11,361 bases of DNA from Desulfofustis sp. (GTDB lineage: Bacteria > Desulfobacterota > Desulfobulbia > Desulfobulbales > Desulfocapsaceae). A model generated the notes under the pieces. It was not told the origin of the DNA. It saw only the letters and a list, made by a program, of their open reading frames with translations, and ran no database searches. Location: positions 1 to 11,361 of the forward strand of contig JAQYVS010000226.1 of the NCBI GenBank assembly GCA_030145365.1, in the 5' to 3' direction. Positions 6,253 to 11,361 of this stretch are shown here, one piece after another; the first letter of the stretch is position 1; each line of letters starts with the position of its first letter. The position numbers and the translations under genes were made by a program.

Positions 6253-6792
6253 ATGGGTGCGCTTAAGGATTTTTATAATAACGATTGTGTTCCTGCGCTG
6301 AAAGAGGAGTTTGGTTACACCAATCTCATGCAGGTCCCCAAACTTGAGAAAATCGTACTGAACATGGGACTTGGTGAGGCGGTGCAGAACCCGAAAATTA
6401 TTGAAGGTGCTGCGCAGGAGTTGACCTTGATTGCCGGCCAGAAAGCGGTGGTCACCAACGCCAAAAAGTCTATCGCCACGTTCAAGCTCAGGGAAGGGAT
6501 GCCAATCGGCTGCCGAGTGACGCTACGCGGTGAAAAGATGTATGATTTTTTCAGTAAGCTGGTCAATATCGCTTTACCCCGGGTTCGCGACTTCAGAGGC
6601 ATGTCACCCAAAGGGTTTGACGGTCGAGGCAATTACTCGCTGGGTGTGAAAGAACAGATTATCTTTCCTGAGATCGATTACGATAAAATGGATAAGATTA
6701 AGGGGTTGAATATATCAATTGTCACCTCTGCCCCGAGTAACAACGAGGGATTGTCCCTGTTACGGCTGATGGGTATGCCGTTTAAGAAATAA
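6253..6792 (+). CDS. rplE: 50S ribosomal protein L5
   Basis: The product is 179 residues, the normal L5 length. L5 binds 5S rRNA together with L18 and L25 in the central protuberance and touches the P-site tRNA. Diagnostic stretches are LMQVPKLEKIVLNMGLGEA, TLIAGQKAVVTNAKKSIATFKLREGMPIGCRVTLRG, and LPRVRDFRGMSPKGFDGRGNYSLGVKEQIIFPEI. The C-terminus ends LLRLMGMPFKK. CAGGAG at 6241-6246 sits 6 bases before the ATG. A short inverted repeat lies just upstream, in the position of the S8 operator in E. coli. A GC-rich hairpin follows the stop. Confidence 0.98.
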   Translation: MGALKDFYNNDCVPALKEEFGYTNLMQVPKLEKIVLNMGLGEAVQNPKIIEGAAQELTLIAGQKAVVTNAKKSIATFKLREGMPIGCRVTLRGEKMYDFFSKLVNIALPRVRDFRGMSPKGFDGRGNYSLGVKEQIIFPEIDYDKMDKIKGLNISIVTSAPSNNEGLSLLRLMGMPFKK

Positions 6793-6794
6793 AT

Positions 6795-6815
6795 CGGCGC
6801 AGTAAAAAAGCGCCG
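6795..6815 (+). promoter_or_regulatory. GC-rich hairpin between rplE and rpsN
   Basis: CGGCGC at 6795-6800 and GCGCCG at 6810-6815 are perfectly complementary around the loop AGTAAAAAA. The six-pair stem starts two bases after the rplE stop and ends 16 bases before the GGAGG of rpsN. No T-run follows, only TCATATCGACTTATT, so it is not a classical intrinsic terminator. It may be an mRNA processing or stabilising element, or a pause site. The base pairing is seen; the function is inferred. Confidence 0.45.
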
Positions 6816-6841
6816 TCATATCGACTTATTTGGAGGTTGGT

Positions 6842-7027
6842 TTGGCTAAAAAATCAATGATTGCACGTTCGCAACGGGAACCCAAGTACAAGGTTCGTAA
6901 ATATAACCGCTGCCCACTTTGCGGGCGTTCGCGGGCGTATATCAGAAAGTTTGGCGTGTGCCGGATCTGTTTCAGAACCCTGGCCTCAAAAGGTGAAGTG
7001 ACCGGAGTGACCAAATCGAGCTGGTAA
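6842..7027 (+). CDS. rpsN: 30S ribosomal protein S14, type Z (zinc-binding, TTG start)
   Basis: Read from the TTG at 6842, the product is 61 residues, the hallmark length of type Z S14, as opposed to the roughly 100-residue zinc-free form. S14 helps assemble the 30S head beside S3 and S10. MAKKSMIARSQREPKYKVRKYNRC is the classic start. The zinc ligands are Cys24, Cys27, Cys40 and Cys43 (CPLC and CRIC). The C-terminus GVTKSSW is complete. GGAGG at 6832-6836 lies 5 bases before the TTG. A TTG four codons upstream (6830) is in frame but would overlap that site, so it is rejected. Confidence 0.97.
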   Translation: MAKKSMIARSQREPKYKVRKYNRCPLCGRSRAYIRKFGVCRICFRTLASKGEVTGVTKSSW

Positions 7028-7048
7028 GAGAGATGGGTACTGAACAAG

Positions 7049-7060
7049 TCAAACGTTTGA
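7049..7060. promoter_or_regulatory. Perfect 12-base palindrome upstream of rpsH
   Basis: TCAAACGTTTGA is identical on both strands and lies 22 bases before the rpsH start, just upstream of its AAGGAG. In RNA it can extend to a small hairpin by a G-U and an A-U pair. A separate GAGAT (7030-7034) and ATCTC (7075-7079) flank it and could close a larger loop holding the ribosome-binding site. It could be a protein-binding site or an RNA switch, or chance. Confidence 0.3.
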
Positions 7061-7082
7061 TTCATAGAAGGAGTATCTCGCT

Positions 7083-7481
7083 ATGTCAATGAGCGATCCC
7101 CTGGCAGACATGCTGACCAGGATACGAAATGGAGTAATGGCAAAACTTGATTCGGTGGAAATGCCGAAATCAAGAATTAAGGTGAACGTTGCTAAGGTTC
7201 TGCAGGAAGAAGGGTACATTTCCGGATGGGAAGTCACCGAAGATGGACCTCAGGGCACGTTGATCATCAACCTGAAGTACGGACCCAACCAAGAATCGGT
7301 TATTACCGGTTTGACGCGGGTAAGTAAACCGGGTTTGAGACAATACGCCCGGACAGGTTCCATACCGACTGTGCTTAACGGACTCGGTGTTGCCATCATC
7401 TCAACGTCCAAGGGTTTGGTTACTGACCGAGCTGCCAGAAAGATGAATATTGGCGGCGAGATTCTTTGTCAGGTGTGGTAA
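7083..7481 (+). CDS. rpsH: 30S ribosomal protein S8
   Basis: The product is 132 residues, typical of S8. S8 is a primary binder of the 16S rRNA central domain and, in E. coli, the translational repressor of the spc operon. The start MSMSDPLADMLTRIRNGVMAK, the middle GLTRVSKPGLRQYA, and the C-terminal signature LGVAIISTSKGLVTDRAARKMNIGGEILCQVW (101-132) are canonical. An in-frame ATG two codons later (7089) is possible, but AAGGAG at 7068-7073 is better spaced for 7083. The gene is preceded by a 12-base palindrome. rplF follows after 21 bases. Confidence 0.98.
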   Translation: MSMSDPLADMLTRIRNGVMAKLDSVEMPKSRIKVNVAKVLQEEGYISGWEVTEDGPQGTLIINLKYGPNQESVITGLTRVSKPGLRQYARTGSIPTVLNGLGVAIISTSKGLVTDRAARKMNIGGEILCQVW

Positions 7482-7502
7482 CACCAACTATCGGAGGAAA
7501 AA

Positions 7503-8045
7503 ATGTCCCGAATTGGAAAAATGCCAATAGAGATTCCCGCGGGTGTCAAGGTCGAAATCAAAGGCCAGGATATCACGGTTACCGGCAAAAAAGGAAATTT
7601 GAGCCGTACAGTACGCCCCGAAATTGAGATAAAACTCGAAGACGGCAAGGTACTGGTCAGCGGTGATAACACAGACAAAAAGATCAATGCTTTCACCGGA
7701 TTAACCCGCTCGCTGATCAACAATATGGTGGTTGGTGTGGTTGATGGTTTCAAAAAAGTCCTGGTCATTGAAGGCGTTGGTTATCGGGCCAGTGCTTCAG
7801 GCAAGAAATTGTCTTTGAGCGTCGGTTATTCGAATCCGGTGGAGTTTAATCTGCCCGATTCAGTTACCGGCAGTGTAGATAACAATACGACCATTGTTCT
7901 GGAATCAATTGACAAAGAGATACTCGGCATGACCGCTGCTCAGATCCGTGCTATTCGTAAACCTGAGCCATACAAAGGCAAGGGGATCCGCTACGAAGGT
8001 GAATACATCCAGCGCAAGGCCGGGAAAACAGGCGCAGCAGTTTAG
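7503..8045 (+). CDS. rplF: 50S ribosomal protein L6
   Basis: The product is 180 residues, in the usual range of 176-184. L6 has two similar alpha/beta domains and lies at the base of the L7/L12 stalk by the sarcin-ricin loop, where it is contacted by elongation factors. MSRIGKMPIEIPAGVKV starts the first domain and VLVIEGVGYRASASGKKLSLSVGYSNPV opens the second. The signature IRKPEPYKGKGIRYEGE (about 151-167) closes it. GGAGG at 7493-7497, 5 bases before the ATG, is strong. A single TAG ends the gene and a 46-base AT-rich gap precedes rplR. Confidence 0.98.
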   Translation: MSRIGKMPIEIPAGVKVEIKGQDITVTGKKGNLSRTVRPEIEIKLEDGKVLVSGDNTDKKINAFTGLTRSLINNMVVGVVDGFKKVLVIEGVGYRASASGKKLSLSVGYSNPVEFNLPDSVTGSVDNNTTIVLESIDKEILGMTAAQIRAIRKPEPYKGKGIRYEGEYIQRKAGKTGAAV

Positions 8046-8091
8046 TCGGTAATTAATTAACAGACGATATCTAACTGGTAGAGATAAAAAG

Positions 8092-8457
8092 ATGGCTAGA
8101 ACAAATTCCAGTGCCGTAGCCCGTAAGAAAAGGGTAAAACGGATTCGAAAAAAAGTAATAGGTACAAGTGAAAGGCCTCGTTTGCGTGTTTTTAAAAGCA
8201 GCAGGCATATCTATGCCCAATTGATTGATGATAGTGCAGGCACTACACTTGCGGCAATGTCAACAGTCGATAAAGCATTTGAAAGTGAAAAAGAAAAAGG
8301 AAAAACCGCCGATGCCAAAAAAGTTGGCATATTAATCGCCGAAAAGGCGAAAGCTGCCGGGATCTCCCAGGTGGTCTTTGATCGAGGCGGTTGTATTTAT
8401 CACGGTCGTGTCAAGGCTCTTTCAGAAGGAGCCCGTGAAGGCGGTTTGAATTTTTAA
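8092..8457 (+). CDS. rplR: 50S ribosomal protein L18
   Basis: The product is 121 residues, normal for bacterial L18. L18 binds 5S rRNA and attaches it, with L5, to the large subunit. The arginine- and lysine-rich N-terminus (about residues 1-25) is the disordered rRNA-binding tail. It is followed by RPRLRVFKSSRHIYAQLIDD, the KKVGILIAEKAKAAGI helix, and the diagnostic VVFDRGGCIYHGRVKALSEGAREGGLNF. The Shine-Dalgarno is weak (TAGAGATAAAAAG before the ATG), unlike rplF or rpsE. The codons near 8280-8330 are A-rich, fitting a charged surface helix rather than transfer. Confidence 0.98.
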   Translation: MARTNSSAVARKKRVKRIRKKVIGTSERPRLRVFKSSRHIYAQLIDDSAGTTLAAMSTVDKAFESEKEKGKTADAKKVGILIAEKAKAAGISQVVFDRGGCIYHGRVKALSEGAREGGLNF

Positions 8458-8479
8458 TTTGTATTAATGGGGGTGTTCC

Positions 8480-8992
8480 TTGTCTGAATTTAAACGTTCC
8501 AAAGGCGAAGCGACCGAGGAACTTATTGAAAAGATTGTCTATATTAACAGGGTTGCCAAAGTTGTAAAAGGTGGACGCCGGTTCAGTTTTAGTGCAATCG
8601 TGGTGGTCGGGGATGGAAAAGGTAAGGTCGGTTACGGACTCGGCAAGGCCAATCAGGTTCCCGAGGCCATTCGTAAGGGAATAGAAAGAGCGCGTAAGGA
8701 CATGGCTTCTGTGTTGCTCACCGACACTTCAATACCGCATGAAATTATTGGCAGATATGGTGCCGGTAAGGTTTTGCTTAAACCAGCTTCTGCTGGTACT
8801 GGTGTGATTGCCGGTGGTCCGGTTCGCGCGGTATTGGAAGCTGCAGGGGTGAGCAATATTCTGACCAAATGTCTTGGTTCCCATAACCCGCATAACATGG
8901 TTAAGGCGACGCTTGACGGCTTGAGACGGTTGAGAAGTGCTCGTAGAATTGCAGAGCTGCGCGGCAAAACGGTCGAGGAAATCACCGCTTGA
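8480..8992 (+). CDS. rpsE: 30S ribosomal protein S5 (TTG start)
   Basis: The product is 170 residues, in the usual 160-170 range. S5 lies on the back of the 30S subunit next to S4 and S8 and affects decoding accuracy. The double-stranded-RNA-binding fold is visible as EKIVYINRVAKVVKGGRRFSFSAIVVVGDGKGKVGYGLGKANQVPEAI (about 17-64). The loop VVKGGRRF is where spectinomycin-resistance changes arise and looks normal. The C-terminal domain has GAGKVLLKPASAGTGVIAGGPVRAVLEAAGV and GSHNPHNMVKATLDGLRRL. The start is TTG at 8480, preceded by GGGGG at 8469-8473. The only nearby ATG (8467) is out of frame. Confidence 0.97.
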   Translation: MSEFKRSKGEATEELIEKIVYINRVAKVVKGGRRFSFSAIVVVGDGKGKVGYGLGKANQVPEAIRKGIERARKDMASVLLTDTSIPHEIIGRYGAGKVLLKPASAGTGVIAGGPVRAVLEAAGVSNILTKCLGSHNPHNMVKATLDGLRRLRSARRIAELRGKTVEEITA

Positions 8993-9060
8993 TTTGAGGT
9001 GTACCTCTAGATTTTAGCTCGTGCCAACAGATTATTATAATATTGAAACGGTGTAGTCAG

Positions 9061-9243
9061 ATGGCTGATACAATTACCTTTACCTGGGTCAAAAGCGAGA
9101 TCGGCAGTACAAAAAAGATCCGCGCTACCCTGACCGGGCTTGGGCTTACCAGAATGCAGAAGACAGTAACACGTAAGGATACTCCTGAAATGCGAGGTAT
9201 GCTTGCCAAGGTTGCGCATCTTGTTCGTGTGGAGGAGGCGTAA
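9061..9243 (+). CDS. rpmD: 50S ribosomal protein L30
   Basis: From the ATG at 9061 the product is 60 residues, the standard L30 size. L30 is a small protein on the solvent side of the large subunit. ITFTWVKSEIGSTKKIRATLTGLGL and MRGMLAKVAHLVRVEEA match the family, with the conserved GLGL turn and the final strand. A TTG at 9043 is in frame but would add six residues not seen in the family. The Shine-Dalgarno is weak. A perfect TATAAT lies 20 bases upstream in an AT-rich spot and might be an internal promoter. The stop TAA is immediately followed by the rplO ATG. Confidence 0.96.
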   Translation: MADTITFTWVKSEIGSTKKIRATLTGLGLTRMQKTVTRKDTPEMRGMLAKVAHLVRVEEA

Positions 9244-9699
9244 ATGATAACTCTTGCAAATCTTTCTCCCCAGAAAGGATCAACAAAAGATAGAAAACGG
9301 CTCGGCCGGGGACCGGGTACTGGTCTCGGGAAAACCTCTGGGCGTGGACATAAAGGTGCTAAATCCCGTTCGGGTTACAAATCTAAACCGGGATTTGAGG
9401 GCGGTCAGATGCCGCTGCAGAGACGTTTGCCGAAGCGTGGCTTCAACAATAAGTTTCGCAAGGAATTTGTTATCGTCAGCCTGACTCAGCTTGACTCATT
9501 TGAGGGTGGACAGGAAATTACCAAGGAAGCACTTGTTGAGGCTGGAATGGTTAAAACTGGTCGACTGGTGAAGGTTCTCGCCAACGGTGAGATCTCCAAA
9601 GCGCTCACCGTGAACGTTGACAAGGTCAGTGCTCAAGCAAAAGAGTTGATTGAGAAAGCAGGCGGTACCGTAGTTGAGAATTCACCGGCTGCAGAGTAG
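9244..9699 (+). CDS. rplO: 50S ribosomal protein L15
   Basis: The product is 151 residues, in the usual 144-152 range. L15 is a late-binding 50S protein with a long basic N-terminal extension threading into 23S rRNA. That extension is visible as RKRLGRGPGTGLGKTSGRGHKGAKSRSG (18-44), then GFEGGQMPLQRRLPKRGFNN. The globular C-terminal half carries LVEAGMVKTGRLVKVLANGEISKALTVNVDKVSAQAKELIEKAGG. The ATG directly abuts the rpmD stop, and GGAGG lies inside the end of rpmD, so coupling is expected. A strong hairpin with a T-run begins 21 bases after the stop. Confidence 0.98.
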   Translation: MITLANLSPQKGSTKDRKRLGRGPGTGLGKTSGRGHKGAKSRSGYKSKPGFEGGQMPLQRRLPKRGFNNKFRKEFVIVSLTQLDSFEGGQEITKEALVEAGMVKTGRLVKVLANGEISKALTVNVDKVSAQAKELIEKAGGTVVENSPAAE

Positions 9700-9720
9700 A
9701 ACCAGGCTAGTTTATATAAA

Positions 9721-9754
9721 GTGGCAGCCCGACTTTAAGGGGTGCCGCTTTTTT
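9721..9754 (+). terminator. Intrinsic terminator or attenuator between rplO and secY
   Basis: GTGGCAGCCC (9721-9730) pairs with GGGGTGCCGC (9739-9748) with one mismatch and one G-U pair, around the 8-base loop GACTTTAA. Six T residues (9749-9754) follow at once, and AAA before the stem can pair with part of that run. This is the textbook shape of a Rho-independent terminator. Because secY and map follow without a visible promoter, partial termination is more likely than full. The structure is read directly from the bases; its strength is not measurable here. Confidence 0.85.
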
Positions 9755-9771
9755 ATCGTCCAAGGACAATT

Positions 9772-11076
9772 ATGAGCGGATTGCAAAGCGCAGCACAGAT
9801 CCCTGAATTACGTAAAAGGATTCTGTTTACTCTTATTATGCTGGCGGTATACCGAATCGGTGTTCAAGTACCGACACCCGGTATTAACAGTGAGGCACTC
9901 ACTGCCTTTTTCCAGCAGAACGCCGGCACGCTGTTCGGTATGTTCAATATGTTTTCCGGTGGGGCGTTGGAGAATTTTTCCATTTTCGCTCTCGGAATCA
10001 TGCCCTATATCAGCGCCTCGATTATTATGAATTTGCTCACCGTTGTTATTCCCCAACTTGAATCACTGAAGAAAGAAGGGGAATCCGGACGCCGCAAGAT
10101 AACGCAATATACCCGTTACGGTACTGTTGTCTTGAGTATTATTCAGGGCTCCTTTATCGCTGCTGGCCTGGAAGGAATGACTGGTCCTGGTGGAGAGATG
10201 ATTGTTCTTGATCCCGGGGTTCAGTTTAAACTGATGACCATGATTACCCTGACCGCCGGTACATCGTTTCTCATGTGGCTTGGGGAGCAGATGACAGAAC
10301 GTGGGGTAGGGAATGGAATCTCCCTGATCATCTTCGCAGGTATCGTGTCTCGCGGTCCATCGGCAATCATCAACTCATTTGAGTTGGTTAAGGCAGGGGA
10401 AATACAGGTTTTCTTTGTGCCTTTTATCATCTTGATGATGTTCGGGATAATCACTCTGATTGTCTATTTCGAAACGGCCCAGAGAAGAATTCCGATACAG
10501 TATGCCAAGCGGGTTGTGGGCCGCCAGGTTTACGGAGGGCAGAGTTCACATCTGCCGTTGAAGATAAACGTATCAGGTGTTATTCCGCCGATTTTTGCTT
10601 CATCGATCATGATGTTTCCAGCAACCATTGGCAGCTTTATACAAATTGACTGGGTGCAGCGGGTATCGGCCGCCATGTCCCCGGGCACAATATATTACTA
10701 CATCTGTTTTATCGTTATGATTGTCTTTTTCTGCTTTTTCTATGCGGCGGTTCAATTTAAGCCCGAAGATGTGGCTGAGAATCTGCGGAAAAATGGTGGA
10801 TTTATACCAGGTATCAGACCTGGTAAGCGCACGGCTGAATTTATCGACAAGGCGTTAACAAGACTCACCGTTATCGGCGCTATTTATCTGAGTGCTGTGT
10901 GTGTTTTACCGACATTATTGATAGCGAAACTTAACCTGCCTTTTTACTTTGGCGGTACAGCCCTGCTGATTATAGTTGGTGTGGGGATTGATACAATTTC
11001 CCAAATTGAGTCTCACCTGGTGATGAGAAACTACGAAGGTTTCATGAAACAGGGGAGAATTAAGGGTAGGAGATAA
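9772..11076 (+). CDS. secY: Preprotein translocase subunit SecY
   Basis: From the ATG at 9772 the product is 434 residues, normal for SecY (E. coli 443). SecY is the inner-membrane channel of the Sec translocon, working with SecE, SecG, SecA and the ribosome. The N-terminus LQSAAQIPELRKRILFTLIMLAVYRIG leads into the first membrane helix, followed by the plug-region motifs NMFSGGALENFSIFALGIMPYISASIIM. About ten hydrophobic segments can be followed to the end. The cytosolic loop GIRPGKRTAEFIDKALTRLT holds Arg349, matching the essential Arg357 of E. coli. AAGGA at 9762-9766 supports the ATG. A GTG at 9742 is in frame but lies inside the terminator stem, so it is rejected. Tandem TAATAG stops end the gene. 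Confidence 0.97.
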   Translation: MSGLQSAAQIPELRKRILFTLIMLAVYRIGVQVPTPGINSEALTAFFQQNAGTLFGMFNMFSGGALENFSIFALGIMPYISASIIMNLLTVVIPQLESLKKEGESGRRKITQYTRYGTVVLSIIQGSFIAAGLEGMTGPGGEMIVLDPGVQFKLMTMITLTAGTSFLMWLGEQMTERGVGNGISLIIFAGIVSRGPSAIINSFELVKAGEIQVFFVPFIILMMFGIITLIVYFETAQRRIPIQYAKRVVGRQVYGGQSSHLPLKINVSGVIPPIFASSIMMFPATIGSFIQIDWVQRVSAAMSPGTIYYYICFIVMIVFFCFFYAAVQFKPEDVAENLRKNGGFIPGIRPGKRTAEFIDKALTRLTVIGAIYLSAVCVLPTLLIAKLNLPFYFGGTALLIIVGVGIDTISQIESHLVMRNYEGFMKQGRIKGRR

Positions 11077-11079
11077 TAG

Positions 11080-11361
11080 GTGTCTGCTTCAGCAAACACT
11101 CCGGCCGGAAAACCCATCACGATTAAGAGTCCTGATGAGATCCGGATCATGGAGGAAGCAAACCAGATTGTGGCTGAAGTTCTGGTTCTATTGCAGAACA
11201 CCGTCGACCAAGGCATTACAACCTTTGAACTCGATAAACTGGCAGAGGATCTCTGTACCAGGAGAAAAGCAGTTCCGGCGTTTAAAGGGTATCGTGGGTT
11301 TCCCGGAAGTTTATGCGTATCGATCAACGAAGAGGTTGTTCACGGCATTCCGTCGAGGAAA
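11080..11361 (+). CDS. map: Methionine aminopeptidase type I, N-terminal fragment (cut by window end)
   Basis: The first 94 codons are present, open to the last base. The enzyme removes the initiator methionine from new proteins, using two metal ions in a pita-bread fold. ITIKSPDEIRIMEEANQIVAEVL is the usual first helix, and SLCVSINEEVVHGIPS (77-92) contains His88, matching catalytic His79 of E. coli. The metal ligands lie beyond the window. The GTG start is supported by AGGAG at 11068-11072, inside the end of secY; the first residues MSASANTPAGK form an extension of about ten residues over the E. coli protein. An ATG at 11149 lies inside the first helix and would truncate it. No adk gene intervenes after secY. 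Confidence 0.95.
   Translation, partial: MSASANTPAGKPITIKSPDEIRIMEEANQIVAEVLVLLQNTVDQGITTFELDKLAEDLCTRRKAVPAFKGYRGFPGSLCVSINEEVVHGIPSRK

Noticed and set aside
8996..9007. Small inverted repeat GAGGT-GT-ACCTC after rpsE
   Set aside because: The loop would be two bases, or a four-pair stem with a tetraloop, and no T-run follows; too weak to call a terminator.
9674..9720. Possible promoter from TTGAGA and TATATA/TATAAA just before the secY attenuator
   Set aside because: The spacing between the hexamers is about 33 bases, far from 16-18, and the AT run is explained as the A-side of the terminator stem.
9742..9771. GTG start for secY ten codons upstream
   Set aside because: It lies in the 3' arm of the terminator hairpin, has no Shine-Dalgarno, and adds residues not typical of SecY; the ATG at 9772 has AAGGA upstream.
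1..11361. CRISPR arrays, insertion sequences, tRNA genes, toxin-antitoxin pairs or other accessory systems
   Set aside because: No direct-repeat arrays, transposase-like frames, terminal repeats or cloverleaf sequences are visible; coding sequence is continuous and syntenic with the S10-spc cluster.

Overview
The window is one uninterrupted block of translation genes, all on the + strand. It starts inside the 3' end of an EF-Tu gene and ends inside a methionine aminopeptidase gene. The order is tuf (3' end), rpsJ, rplC, rplD, rplW, rplB, rpsS, rplV, rpsC, rplP, rpmC, rpsQ, rplN, rplX, rplE, rpsN, rpsH, rplF, rplR, rpsE, rpmD, rplO, secY, map (5' end). This is the bacterial S10 operon joined to the spc operon, with the tail of the str operon directly upstream. 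The proteins read as Gram-negative, and the flavour suggests Desulfobacterota (former Deltaproteobacteria). The hints are the DHPMGGGEG form of L2, the GSIGCSAWP loop of L3, the zinc-ribbon C-terminus of L24, the 61-residue zinc type of S14, and secY followed directly by map without adk. That placement is inferred from memory of protein families, not from a search.

Positions 1-3739 hold the tuf tail and the first part of the S10 operon (S10, L3, L4, L23, L2, S19, L22). Positions 3805-5412 hold S3, L16, L29 and S17. The spc part runs from L14 (5475) to L15 (9699), then SecY (9772-11076) and the map fragment (11080 to the end). Gaps are short, at most 83 bases. Two gene pairs overlap in an ATGA (rplD/rplW and rplP/rpmC), and rplO starts on the base after the rpmD stop, so translational coupling is likely. 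No gene looks broken, inserted or foreign. There are no tRNA or rRNA genes, mobile elements or CRISPR arrays, and no gene-free stretch longer than 100 bases.

The proteins serve a single programme. EF-Tu delivers aminoacyl-tRNA. The L and S proteins build the two ribosomal subunits. SecY forms the membrane channel into which ribosomes feed proteins. Methionine aminopeptidase trims the first methionine from new chains at the tunnel exit.

I found no undescribed biological system. The best non-coding signal is a strong intrinsic-terminator-like hairpin with six T residues between rplO and secY (9721-9754). It would lower, or make conditional, expression of secY and map relative to the ribosomal genes. 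Other points worth a look are tandem in-frame stop codons after six genes, TTG starts on three 30S genes (rpsC, rpsN, rpsE), inverted repeats just upstream of rplE, rpsN and rpsH, extra cysteines in L2, and the lack of room for an S10 leader between tuf and rpsJ.
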